Shown here in pieces: positions 18,654 through 27,029 of a stretch of DNA of 64,000 nt. The notes beneath the pieces were generated by a model, which saw only the letters and a program-made list of their open reading frames with translations, did not search any database and was not told where the DNA came from. The stretch is from NCBI GenBank assembly GCA_034679345.1, contig JAXDAY010000028.1, positions 124,001-188,000 on the forward strand. Reading direction: 5' to 3'. This stretch comes from JAXDAY01 sp034679345 (GTDB lineage: Bacteria > Eisenbacteria > RBG-16-71-46 > CAIMUX01 > VGJL01). Position 1 is the stretch's first letter, and every line of letters begins with the position of its first letter. The position numbers and the translations under genes were made by a program.

Positions 18654-20833
18654 TGATCCCCCTTGAGCTCAGCCCGCAATGGGCTTGCCAGCACATTCCA
18701 GGAACCTTTCGCCACATTGGTCGTGCCGTCGAAGACGAGGTAGCCGTACTTTCCGTAGTGAGGAATCTTTCGGCCGATCCCCGCGATCGACTCCGGCCCG
18801 GAGGCGGCAACGACCGTCCAGCACCCGGGGGGAGCCCCTCCCGCAAGCACAGCCCCCTGGCTGCGCGGGTAGTCGGCACCGCCAATCCGCCAGATGCCAT
18901 CGCCTCCGGCGGGGGCAAGGACTCCTTGCTCCCGGAGCGTGGCGAGGCGCGAGCGGGCCATCGGTCCCAGACCGAGATACCAGACGGCGATCCCCTCGGC
19001 CGCTTTGCCGGCGAGCTCGCCCTCGGAGAGGACGGCCATCCGCGCCCCTTGCGCCCACTCACTGGCGAGTTTCTCGAACGCCGCGCGATCCGCCTCCGCG
19101 AGACCCGATGCGATCACCGCGATCGACGTGTCGGCGCCGAGCGTGCGACTCAGCGCGGGGGGAATCTCGGCGGGGTCGATCCTTCGCAAGCACTCGAAGT
19201 CGGGATCGACCGCCACCCAGTCGGGCGGCTCCTCCACAACGAAGCGGCAGATCGCTTCGGCTCCCGACAGCGGGACGACCTGCGTGCTCTCGCGGCCGGC
19301 TTCCTTCCAGCCGATGCGGACCGGGACCCCGATGTCGAATGGCTCGGGCTGGGCCTGGCCGATCCGCGCGACGACGGCGTAGCCGCCATCGCCTGTCGCC
19401 TCGAGGGACGCCTCCTTCAGGACGATCGATGGCGCTCCGGTCCGATCGAGCCACTGGAGCTTCCAGGTCTCGAGATCCCGGCCCGCCTCCGCCGAGAAGG
19501 CGTCGAAGAGATCGTCCCAGGAGGCGCGCTCGAATCTGTTGCCACGAAAGAACGATTGCAGTGCGCGACGGAAACGATCCTCCCCGATCAGGCGACGGAT
19601 TTGATGGAAAACCATCATCGACTTGCCATAACCGATCGCCTGCGTGGCGAAGTCCTCGCGCTCCCGGAAGAGGCGCAGGGGAGTATCCTCGTTGCCGCTG
19701 ACATAGTCGATGTATCCCTGCAAGGTCGTCCTGCGATAGTCGCGCGCTTCGTCGCCGCTCTGCATCTCCTTGTAGAGATAGTCGGCGCCGTAGGTCGTGA
19801 GCCCCTCGCACCAGTTGCCGGTCTCGTAGTCGACGAAGACCCCGTTCCCCCACCAGTTGTGCAGGATTTCGTGCCCGTAGGATGTGTCGAGAATAAACGG
19901 CAGGCGGATCACGGCATCGCCGAGCAGCGTGAAGGAGGGCATCCCGAAACCGGTTTGCCAGAAGTTCTCCACGAGGGCGAACTTCGGGAAAGGATAAGGT
20001 CCGATCATCTCTCCATAGAGGCGAAGGTAGCGCTCCGTGCCGTCGATGTAGCGCTTGCACAGCGCCTCGTCCGTGTTGGCGTAGGTGAAGGTCATGACAT
20101 CGACTCCCGCCCGCTCCTCACGCCTCATGGTGTATGGCCCCGCAACGAGGTAGATCTCCTCCATCTGCGCGGCGCAATCCCAGATGTTCACCCAGCGATC
20201 CCCGTGCGCGTCGGAGCCGACGAGATCGCCCTGCGAGATCGCGCGCCAATCGCCAGGAGTCTCCAGCTCGCAGCGAAAGGTGAACCGCTCCTCGGGCCGC
20301 GAAGGGATCCAGAAGGTGGCGAAGCTGAGAAAGGCGCCCCGTGGATCGATGAGACCGCTCGTCGACTCGAAGCCGCGCGCGTATGCCGCCTTCGGAGCGC
20401 GCAGCGAATCGTAGACCGTGCCCGCGTAGGTCAGTACGACCCGCGCTCGCTCGGGCCACGCGCGGCCGTTCGCAGGCTGGATGGCGATCGTATGCGCGCG
20501 CTCGTAGCCGCTCAGCTCGTCGTAGGGGGGATCTTCCCAGTAGTCCCGCGGGCGCAGGCGTTCCTCCCGGAAGCTCACGGGGAGATCGATGCCTACCACC
20601 GATTCGATCGCCAGCGCCTTGGAGAGCAGCATGGGGAACGCTCGAGCGGTCTCGGTGCCCGATTCGTGGATGACGGTCACCGTGTCGGTCACGGCGAGCC
20701 GCGCGGTGGCGGGCTCGATCGACGCGCGAAGCGCGTGGTGGACGATCTTCCCCCCCCCGGAGGGACTGTCTGCGCCCAGCGACGCGCCGCAGAAGCTCAC
20801 GACTCCCAGGACGGCCCAAACGACTGTCTTCAA
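18650..20833 (-). CDS. Secreted M1 family zinc metallopeptidase
   Basis: A 727-residue protein with a signal peptide (MKTVVWAVLGVVSFCGASLG). The zinc site is HEILHNWWG (His321, Glu322, His325) with a downstream Glu343 in GNWCEGLTTY. Only 17 residues separate the second His from this Glu, against 18 in classical M1 aminopeptidases. The GNWxEGLT form occurs in an uncharacterised M1 branch. The usual exopeptidase GAMEN loop is replaced by QTGFGMPSF. After the peptidase part comes a C-terminal region of about 200 residues without a clear family. It overlaps the M28 gene start by four bases. Confidence 0.9.
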   Translation of the reverse strand: MKTVVWAVLGVVSFCGASLGADSPSGGGKIVHHALRASIEPATARLAVTDTVTVIHESGTETARAFPMLLSKALAIESVVGIDLPVSFREERLRPRDYWEDPPYDELSGYERAHTIAIQPANGRAWPERARVVLTYAGTVYDSLRAPKAAYARGFESTSGLIDPRGAFLSFATFWIPSRPEERFTFRCELETPGDWRAISQGDLVGSDAHGDRWVNIWDCAAQMEEIYLVAGPYTMRREERAGVDVMTFTYANTDEALCKRYIDGTERYLRLYGEMIGPYPFPKFALVENFWQTGFGMPSFTLLGDAVIRLPFILDTSYGHEILHNWWGNGVFVDYETGNWCEGLTTYGADYLYKEMQSGDEARDYRRTTLQGYIDYVSGNEDTPLRLFREREDFATQAIGYGKSMMVFHQIRRLIGEDRFRRALQSFFRGNRFERASWDDLFDAFSAEAGRDLETWKLQWLDRTGAPSIVLKEASLEATGDGGYAVVARIGQAQPEPFDIGVPVRIGWKEAGRESTQVVPLSGAEAICRFVVEEPPDWVAVDPDFECLRRIDPAEIPPALSRTLGADTSIAVIASGLAEADRAAFEKLASEWAQGARMAVLSEGELAGKAAEGIAVWYLGLGPMARSRLATLREQGVLAPAGGDGIWRIGGADYPRSQGAVLAGGAPPGCWTVVAASGPESIAGIGRKIPHYGKYGYLVFDGTTNVAKGSWNVLASPLRAELKGDQ

Positions 20834-20911
20834 CTCGTCCCTCCCCGGCGGAGCGTAGCGGCCCGCCTGGATCTACTATACGGCCCGGCGCGGAGCCGCC
20901 AAGCATGCGAA

Positions 20912-20934
20912 ACCCCGGGCGCGCGCCCCGGGGT
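20912..20934 (-). terminator. Hairpin terminator after the large secreted-protein gene
   Basis: The inverted repeat accccggg (20912-20919) and cccggggt (20927-20934) has a seven-base loop. It lies about 30 bases past the stop at 20965 on the minus strand and also marks the upstream edge of the M1 gene. The following T-run is short (ttcgcatgctt), so its strength is uncertain. Confidence 0.45.
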
Positions 20935-20964
20935 CCCGCTTCCGAAGAGATGGGGAGGAACGGC

Positions 20965-23900
20965 TTACTTCAAGATCACCATCCGCCTGGCCGAGCTGAA
21001 CTCGCCCGACTTCATCTGGACCCAGTAGACTCCCGAACCCGCTCTGCGGCCCGCGTCGTTCGTCCCATCCCAGACGGCCGCTTGCGGCCCGGCCTCGCGC
21101 ACCCCATCCACGAGCTCTCGCACCAAGCGCCCGGTGACGTCGTAGATCATGATCTCCACCCTCGCCCTGCGCGCCAGGCTGAATCGAATCGTCGTCCGCG
21201 GATTGAACGGATTCGGCTCGTTCGCGTAGAGGCGCGTGACGGCAGGAGAGCCTCCCGCCACATCGCTCGGCAGATTCCAGGTGCCCTGGCAATCGGCGAG
21301 GAACTCCGCTCCCGTGAGCTTCGGGACTCCAGAGAAACTGGGGACCCCGAATCCCCACTTGAGCGCCGCGCCGATTTCGGCCGTCGCTCCCCCGACGATC
21401 GATGGGAAGTCGCGTGGACAGCGATCCTGCCCCGATCCGCCAGCGTCACGCGCCGTCATGTGAACCCAGCTCACGCCGTCGATCACGGCTCTCCAGTTCG
21501 CCTCAGTGGAGAGATCCTCGTTGGCGATCTGGGCGTACTGCCCCGTCTTGCTCCCGTCTTCGGCGTCGTAGAAGCGGTTACCGACCCCCGTCCCCGCCGG
21601 TTCGTACAGGTTGAAGCTATACATCGTTGGGCAGAAGCTCCCGTAAGCGTCCACGTCGAGATCCGTGCCGAACGCTCCTCCAACCGCCGGGAGATACCGC
21701 ACGCAGTACGATTGCGAAGGGGGCGCGCAGTCGGGATCCGATGAGTCGCCGTTGAACGCATCGCAGGTGAGCGTCGCGCCGAGCACATTGGCGAGGAATG
21801 CCTGCATGTTCGGATTCTGTTCCTGGCTCAGGATCTCCCCGCAGTTGTCCCCGTTCATCAGGAAGACCTGCCGATCGAGATTGCCGTTGCACGCCGACGC
21901 GTGAAGCCAGTCGTCGAAGAGCGCATAGTCAGGATCCTCCGTCGCGCCCTCCGAGAAATCCCCGACGCTGAAGAGAATCGCCTTGTACCCCAGGAGCTGA
22001 CTCAGGGTCATCCCGTTGTTGCTCCCCGCGATCGACCCTCGGGCGAAGGGGCAGTTCCAGCTCGAGGCGGTGTCGAGATAGTCGTAGCGATCCCACCGCC
22101 GATCGACAGGGACCCGGCATCCTTCGATGTCCTCGCACGGCGACTCTCCGTTCAGAATCGTCGCCAGCGCGTTCTCGATCGCGAGCTGGGACTTCCCGCG
22201 GTTGTAGGCGTCGACATAGAGGATCGCCGGCTGGTAGACGCAGTAATCGAAGCCGTTGCCGCCGCAGTCGGGAACGTGGGCCGTCATGAGGCCCGGGAGG
22301 ATCTCGAACTCCAGGAAGCTCCCGCCAGTCGTATCGGGCAGGAAGAAGAGGTTCCCTGGAGTGTTGGAATAGCTCGAGGTGATGAAATACTCGATTCTCG
22401 TCCCCGGCCGGAAGATGTCGTCCCAGAGCATCTCGTTCTCGGGGTTTCCTTCGGCGACGAAGTCGTCGTCATCCTCCCGGAAAGACGAGAGAAACTTGTT
22501 TTTGTAGACGTTGGTGCCGAGCTGGGTCGAATCCATCCATCCCCATGTGAACTCGGGGCGATCAGGACGATCGATCAACTTCCCGTCCGCGACGCGGTCC
22601 TTCCACACCTTGTAGCGTGTGGGGATTCCACCTTCCCTGTCCGCCTGGAATGGCGCACGCTTCGCCACGCGCCACCAGAGACGCGCCTCCCAGCGGGTGT
22701 TGGGATCGTTCGACAAGGGCTGCGGCCCGACGATGACCAGCGAGTCGCCGCGATACTCGGGTCTGCCCGGCGTGCTGAGGTACTTGTCGAAGGTGATGTT
22801 CGCGGGGCCCGGCATCCGGGGGTCGAAGAGGGCCGAGCCGCCCGGATCGCCCACGAGGTAGCTCCCAACATCATGGAAGAGCCCCCCCACCTCCAAGCTG
22901 ACGCTCGGCGCGAGCCGCCCCGCGGTCACGCCGACGACGAGATTATCGAGTAGCGGTGTGAAGTTCGTCTCTCCCGAGCACGGATCGATCGTGAGGGCCT
23001 CGCAATCCGAGAGGATCTCGACGATGAAGCGGACCATCCGGGCGGTCGGGGGAACCGGCGTGCCTCCCCCCACCTCGAGCGTGGTGGCCCCCGTGCGGAG
23101 AGTGCCGCAGAATGGATCCGCCCCGACGTAAGACCAGGAATCGGTCCCGACCCGGGGCGACCATCGCGGCATTCCATCGAGAGGGCAGGTCCAGGGGTAG
23201 TACCGCCATCCCGGACGAAGGAGGACTCCGTTCTCCAGCGGCATCTCGGCGTACATGTCGTAGTCGGCGAAGATCGTCTTGGGGGCATCGCTCCCGAGAT
23301 CGCAGATCGGGCTCTCCACCCACTCGTGCTGCCCATCGGGATGAGTTCCGGCCTCGCATTCCCCTTCGTGCAGCTCCAGCACGTTTCCGGCGAGTCTGCA
23401 CTGGCAAGGATCGAGGATGGGGTAACACTCGATGTCGGCGATCCCCGCATAGGAGCCGACCTGCTCGCAGATGGCCGGCGTCCATCCCTGGAGTCCGGTC
23501 TCGAAGTCGTAACTCAAGTCTTGACCGCCCCCGGCGATGCTGATCTCGTCCACTCCGAGAGGACCGTAGGTGGTGCAGTACCCCCCGTCCTGATCGGAGA
23601 AACCGGCATCGCTGGCGAACTCGATCACGATCGAATAGCGAGGTGTGCCTTCCAGCTCCTCCTCCGTGATGTCCCGGATGTATGTGGCGGGGGCGGCATA
23701 GTTTCCGATGGAATCCGTGAATCCTCCTTCGAAAAGCGGGTTGTCCTCGCACGATCCGGGTGGTCGGGGGTTCAGGAGGAGCTCGGTGCCGTCATCTCGA
23801 AGAAGGTAGACCTGGCTGCCGTCGTAGCAGGGCTCCGAGTTGTTGAAATAGAGGAAGCTCAAGGTCACCGCTCCCGAGCCGGAATAGTCGAGCTGCGGCG

Positions 23901-24402
23901 ATGTGACTCTCTGGCACCAATCGTTCGCGTAGCCGGGTCCGCACTCCCAACAGAACGCCTCGCTCTCCGCAGTGTCCCCGCCGATCCAGAGCGACCGGGT
24001 CCCCCGGATGATCGGGGAAGGCACGCCTGGCCCGAGATCGAGGCTCGCGTCGATCACTCGGGAATACTCGGCGAGGTTCTGTGTGAGGTCCTGATTGCTC
24101 CAGCCGGCTCCGTTCGGAATGAAGGGCGGTGGCGGATCGAACGGACCGTTCCCGCGATCAAAGGTCCACGCGACCTCCATCTTCGTCGCGGCGCTTCGGG
24201 CGTAGTACTCCCCGCCGATCACCTCATAGTCGCCGTACCAGGTCGTGTCCGCTCGCTCTCCAGCCTGGGTTCCTTGGGATGGGGCGTCCCACGGCAGAAG
24301 CGCGCGGTCATACCGCGGACGATCTTCATGGGTCACTCCGCCTGCGGGACAAGCCTGAAGCGCCATTGCAGCCGCAATGAGAATCAACGCCGAGGAACGC
24401 AT
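20965..24402 (-). CDS. Large secreted protein with FlgD/T9SS-like C-terminal sorting domain
   Basis: About 1145 residues. I chose the ATG at 24402, which has AGGAGG nine bases upstream and opens a signal peptide (MRSSALILIAAAMALQAC). The LQAC could also be a weak lipobox. The body has many paired Cys and aromatic/Gly motifs, including a segment of choice-of-anchor or immune-inhibitor-A style around SGAVTLSFLYFNNSEPCYDG. The last 90 residues are the sorting domain (NEPNPFNPRTTIRFSL, IYDVTGRLV, GSGVYWVQM, MVILK). I see no HExxH or other catalytic signature. It is likely a surface or secreted structural or binding protein. Upstream non-coding sequence separates it from the divergent gene at 24696. 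Confidence 0.82.
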   Translation of the reverse strand: MRSSALILIAAAMALQACPAGGVTHEDRPRYDRALLPWDAPSQGTQAGERADTTWYGDYEVIGGEYYARSAATKMEVAWTFDRGNGPFDPPPPFIPNGAGWSNQDLTQNLAEYSRVIDASLDLGPGVPSPIIRGTRSLWIGGDTAESEAFCWECGPGYANDWCQRVTSPQLDYSGSGAVTLSFLYFNNSEPCYDGSQVYLLRDDGTELLLNPRPPGSCEDNPLFEGGFTDSIGNYAAPATYIRDITEEELEGTPRYSIVIEFASDAGFSDQDGGYCTTYGPLGVDEISIAGGGQDLSYDFETGLQGWTPAICEQVGSYAGIADIECYPILDPCQCRLAGNVLELHEGECEAGTHPDGQHEWVESPICDLGSDAPKTIFADYDMYAEMPLENGVLLRPGWRYYPWTCPLDGMPRWSPRVGTDSWSYVGADPFCGTLRTGATTLEVGGGTPVPPTARMVRFIVEILSDCEALTIDPCSGETNFTPLLDNLVVGVTAGRLAPSVSLEVGGLFHDVGSYLVGDPGGSALFDPRMPGPANITFDKYLSTPGRPEYRGDSLVIVGPQPLSNDPNTRWEARLWWRVAKRAPFQADREGGIPTRYKVWKDRVADGKLIDRPDRPEFTWGWMDSTQLGTNVYKNKFLSSFREDDDDFVAEGNPENEMLWDDIFRPGTRIEYFITSSYSNTPGNLFFLPDTTGGSFLEFEILPGLMTAHVPDCGGNGFDYCVYQPAILYVDAYNRGKSQLAIENALATILNGESPCEDIEGCRVPVDRRWDRYDYLDTASSWNCPFARGSIAGSNNGMTLSQLLGYKAILFSVGDFSEGATEDPDYALFDDWLHASACNGNLDRQVFLMNGDNCGEILSQEQNPNMQAFLANVLGATLTCDAFNGDSSDPDCAPPSQSYCVRYLPAVGGAFGTDLDVDAYGSFCPTMYSFNLYEPAGTGVGNRFYDAEDGSKTGQYAQIANEDLSTEANWRAVIDGVSWVHMTARDAGGSGQDRCPRDFPSIVGGATAEIGAALKWGFGVPSFSGVPKLTGAEFLADCQGTWNLPSDVAGGSPAVTRLYANEPNPFNPRTTIRFSLARRARVEIMIYDVTGRLVRELVDGVREAGPQAAVWDGTNDAGRRAGSGVYWVQMKSGEFSSARRMVILK

Positions 24403-24606
24403 GAGAGTGGGCCTCCTATTCCGGACTTGGAAAGCCATCGACCCGCCGGAGGCGAAGGAGCAGCGCACATGAGCGGTTGGCGGAAGCCTCCGTATCATCC
24501 GGAGGGGGGACCCGGGTGCGACGCGACGACCGACTCCGCCGAATGACCACGCTGGTCGGCATTCTTTGGTCTCCGCGGCCACGCAGTCTCGTTTCTTGCT
24601 CGTACA

Positions 24607-24635
24607 TTGTACCTGAGTCGAGTCGGCCCTACAAT
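24607..24635 (+). promoter_or_regulatory. Possible promoter of the SHOCT/DUF4097-like gene
   Basis: TTGTAC (24607-24612) and TACAAT (24630-24635) are separated by 17 bases. The -10 matches consensus in five of six positions and the -35 in three. The expected transcription start is about 55 bases before the ATG at 24696. Confidence 0.4.
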
Positions 24636-24695
24636 ATCATCCGTCCGTCGTGACCGGGCGCGCCGAAGCGCCATTTCGGAGGAGGTGTCTGGACA

Positions 24696-25589
24696 ATGTC
24701 AAAAGCCCGGATCGAGATCCTGAGGCTGATCGCGGAAGGAAAGATCTCGCCGGAGGAGGGCGAGCGCATGCTTGCCGCTCTGGAGGAGCCGACCGACGCT
24801 CCAGAGCGGGGAGCCGCGCCGCGTTTCGGCGAGGCGATGGGGCAGGTGCTGCAGGAGATGGGCGAGACGGTTCGCAAGGCGGTCGATGATGCGATCGGCT
24901 CCGCCTCACGACCGTTCGAAGAGCTTCGCAAGGGAACTGAAAGCGTTGATGTGGGGGCCGGCGGCTTCGAGATCGAGTCGGGCGGGAAGCTGCGGATCCA
25001 GCAGGCGATGCGCATGAGCTTCGGTGGCGCGTCGAGGGGAGGCGGGTTGATCGCGCGGGCGAGTCAGGGAAACCGGATCCGGATCGTCCGCGGCGAAGCG
25101 ATCGAGGTGCACAAGAGCGTCGACGGGCATGTCCTCACCTGGGCGAAGGGAAACCTCGAGGTCGAGATCCCGCGCGATCTCTCAGGCCTCGAGGTTCGAT
25201 CAATGGGGGGCGATGTGGAGATCATCTCCTTCCCCGGCCCAATGGCCCTCGATTCGATGGGGGGAGAGCAGCGGATCCGATCCCCGCGCTCGGCGTTTCG
25301 CTGCCGCAGTCTCGGTGGCCGGGTGCGGATCGCCGACCTCGAGATGAGCGACGGCGTCTCGACGATCAGCACCGCTGGAGGCGATGTCGACATCGACGCG
25401 GCGCCAGGCTCATCGCTCACCGTCCGGATCTCCACTCTTGGCGGTGAGATCGAGATCCCACCCGGCACCGAGCGCGAGAGCCAGGGGAAGACGAGAAGGA
25501 GGACGACGTGCGTCTTGGGGTCGGGCGCGGGCGAGCTCTCGATCCGAAGCCTGGGGGGATCGGTCCGACTTCGTATCGCCGGGACATGA
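24696..25589 (+). CDS. SHOCT-like N-terminal plus DUF4097-type beta-helix protein
   Basis: A 297-residue protein with a strong GGAGGAGGT before the ATG. Residues 1-30 (RIEILRLIAEGKISPEEGERML) match the short helical SHOCT-like domain found at the N-terminus of LiaX/YvlB-type proteins. A charged amphipathic helix follows. From about residue 115 onward there are short repeating beta segments (LEVRSMGGDVEI, STAGGDVDIDA, ISTLGGEIEI, IRSLGGSVRL) of the DUF4097 putative-adhesin kind. No signal or membrane helix is seen. In Firmicutes such proteins take part in envelope-stress responses. Whether that holds here is unknown. The gene stands alone between divergent and convergent neighbours. Confidence 0.75.
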   Translation: MSKARIEILRLIAEGKISPEEGERMLAALEEPTDAPERGAAPRFGEAMGQVLQEMGETVRKAVDDAIGSASRPFEELRKGTESVDVGAGGFEIESGGKLRIQQAMRMSFGGASRGGGLIARASQGNRIRIVRGEAIEVHKSVDGHVLTWAKGNLEVEIPRDLSGLEVRSMGGDVEIISFPGPMALDSMGGEQRIRSPRSAFRCRSLGGRVRIADLEMSDGVSTISTAGGDVDIDAAPGSSLTVRISTLGGEIEIPPGTERESQGKTRRRTTCVLGSGAGELSIRSLGGSVRLRIAGT

Positions 25590-25618
25590 GCCGCCTCGCC
25601 GGCTACGGCGGAAAACAG

Positions 25619-25650
25619 AAACCCCCGCGGCGCGCGATCCGCGGGGGTTT
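25619..25650. terminator. Bidirectional intrinsic terminator
   Basis: A perfect 12-base stem (aaacccccgcgg at 25619-25630 with ccgcgggggttt at 25639-25650) has an eight-base loop. It lies between two convergent genes. Because the stem starts and ends with A/T runs it can act on both strands. Confidence 0.85.
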
Positions 25651-25686
25651 CAATCTGTTTGCTCGGATCTCGCGATCCGACGGGGA

Positions 25687-26451
25687 CTACCGGAAGTTGG
25701 CCTTCACCGCGCCCCAGGTCGTGTTCTCGGTGGCCGTCGGCTCGCCGGAACAGGTGACCAGGTAGAGACGGCGGGCGAACTCGAGCGTGTTGGGATCGGC
25801 GAGGTGGTTGCAGGGATCCGAAAGCACATTCGAGTCGCCGATCCCGACGATGCACGGAACATCAGTGCCGTTGCTGACGACAAACGGCAAGATGGTGTTC
25901 TCGACCGGGTAGGAGACCGGCGTGCCGAGGTCCCAGACCGAGGTCGCCGCCTTGCAGAGGCCGCTCAGCCCGTCGACGAGCGGATCGGAAGTGTTCGTGG
26001 CGGCGCACTGATAGGCGTAGCACCCGTTGTCGTAGACGCCCGGCGAGAACGAAAGGACGCCGCCGAGATCCGCCGCCAGCTGCTCGAGAACCTGCTGGCC
26101 CTGCCCATAGAAGCCGTCCCACTCGCCGATCAGAACGACCCGGTGAGCGTCATCCGCGAGGAACGCGTTCAGCTGGGCGACTTCGCCCGCGCCGAAGTAG
26201 TCGTTCGGGTCGCTCCAGCCGGGGACGCTGATCAGGATGAGCTGGTAGGGGCTCAAGTCAGCGGGAAGGGTAGGGCTGCTGTCGGTGACGAAGTTTGCGC
26301 CGAGGCCGTTCATGATCGCGCCGAATTGGGTATGAGTATCGGCGTAACCCGAGTGGCCTGAGTAGAAGAGCACATCGGTCTGCGCGGCCGCAGGACCGGC
26401 GAGGATGCCCGCGATCGCGAGGGCACCCAGAAGAGCAAGAATCTTCTTCAT
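25687..26451 (-). CDS. Secreted protein with glutamine-amidotransferase-like fold
   Basis: A 254-residue protein with a clear signal peptide (MKKILALLGALAIAGILAGP, cut near AAAQ). The mature part looks like a flavodoxin/GATase-type alpha/beta fold of the DUF4350 kind: DVLFYSGHSGY, then SPYQLILISVPGWS, HRVVLIGEWDGFYG and the closing NTLEFARRLY. There is no Cys-His-Glu triad that I can assign, so a non-catalytic binding role is likely. Several Cys (NGCYAYQC) could form disulfides. It follows the small secreted gene at 26477 by 25 bases with its own GAGGAGG, so the two form an operon. Confidence 0.65.
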   Translation of the reverse strand: MKKILALLGALAIAGILAGPAAAQTDVLFYSGHSGYADTHTQFGAIMNGLGANFVTDSSPTLPADLSPYQLILISVPGWSDPNDYFGAGEVAQLNAFLADDAHRVVLIGEWDGFYGQGQQVLEQLAADLGGVLSFSPGVYDNGCYAYQCAATNTSDPLVDGLSGLCKAATSVWDLGTPVSYPVENTILPFVVSNGTDVPCIVGIGDSNVLSDPCNHLADPNTLEFARRLYLVTCSGEPTATENTTWGAVKANFR

Positions 26452-26476
26452 GGTTCGATTGCCTCCTCGATCGGGG

Positions 26477-26776
26477 TTAGTTCTTCTCGATTGTGATCAG
26501 ATCCTGGCCTGCCAGGAACACACCTTCGACCATGACGCCGTCGAGCTTCACGCGGATGTAACTACCTTCCGTGGAAGCGTTGACGAGGCCCAGATCGTTT
26601 GTGACGTGTTGCGTGGAGCCCGCGGCACTCAGGATCTCGACTTGGACAGCGTTCACTGGCTGGCCGTCGTGGACGACCTTTATGTTCACGACGTTCGCGG
26701 CGAGAGCGGAGCCACCCACAGCAATCAGGCTGCAGAAGACCGCGATCGCAGCAAGCGTCCGAAGCGCTCGGTGCAT
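26477..26776 (-). CDS. Small secreted Ig-like (carboxypeptidase-regulatory-like) protein
   Basis: A 99-residue protein with a TAGGAGGT ribosome-binding site, a Sec signal peptide (MHRALRTLAAIAVFCSLIAV, cut near ALA) and a short beta-sandwich. VVNIKVVHDGQPVNAVQVEI, then TNDLGLVNASTEGSYIRVKL and VFLAGQDLITIEKN resemble a single carboxypeptidase-regulatory or transthyretin-like domain. It is the first gene of a two-gene operon with the GATase-like secreted protein. No enzymatic role is visible. About 100 bases of lower-GC DNA precede it and may hold the promoter. Confidence 0.65.
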   Translation of the reverse strand: MHRALRTLAAIAVFCSLIAVGGSALAANVVNIKVVHDGQPVNAVQVEILSAAGSTQHVTNDLGLVNASTEGSYIRVKLDGVMVEGVFLAGQDLITIEKN

Positions 26777-26982
26777 GAAGACCTCCTATTAGTGGACAGA
26801 TGTCTCATTGGAATTCATGGTTCACATGCGACGTCGCTCTGCGACCGAGAGCGTTCAAAGGACTCTCCATCACTACGCCTAATATTGTCAATGCAAATAT
26901 ATGGACTCACGACGAGATTCAGGAGGCTAACCGCGCGGTCTGGGTAGGCCAATCCCAAGCAAATAAACCGAATAGAGAAGGA

Positions 26983-27000
26983 GCCCCCGATGCCGGGGGC
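26983..27000 (-). terminator. Intrinsic terminator after pruA
   Basis: The stem gcccccg (26983-26989) and cgggggc (26994-27000) has a four-base loop. On the minus strand it is followed by a T-rich run (tccttctctatt). It lies 30 bases past the pruA stop. Confidence 0.7.
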
Positions 27001-27029
27001 CCCCCTGCGCGACTCGCGGCTCGTGCGAT

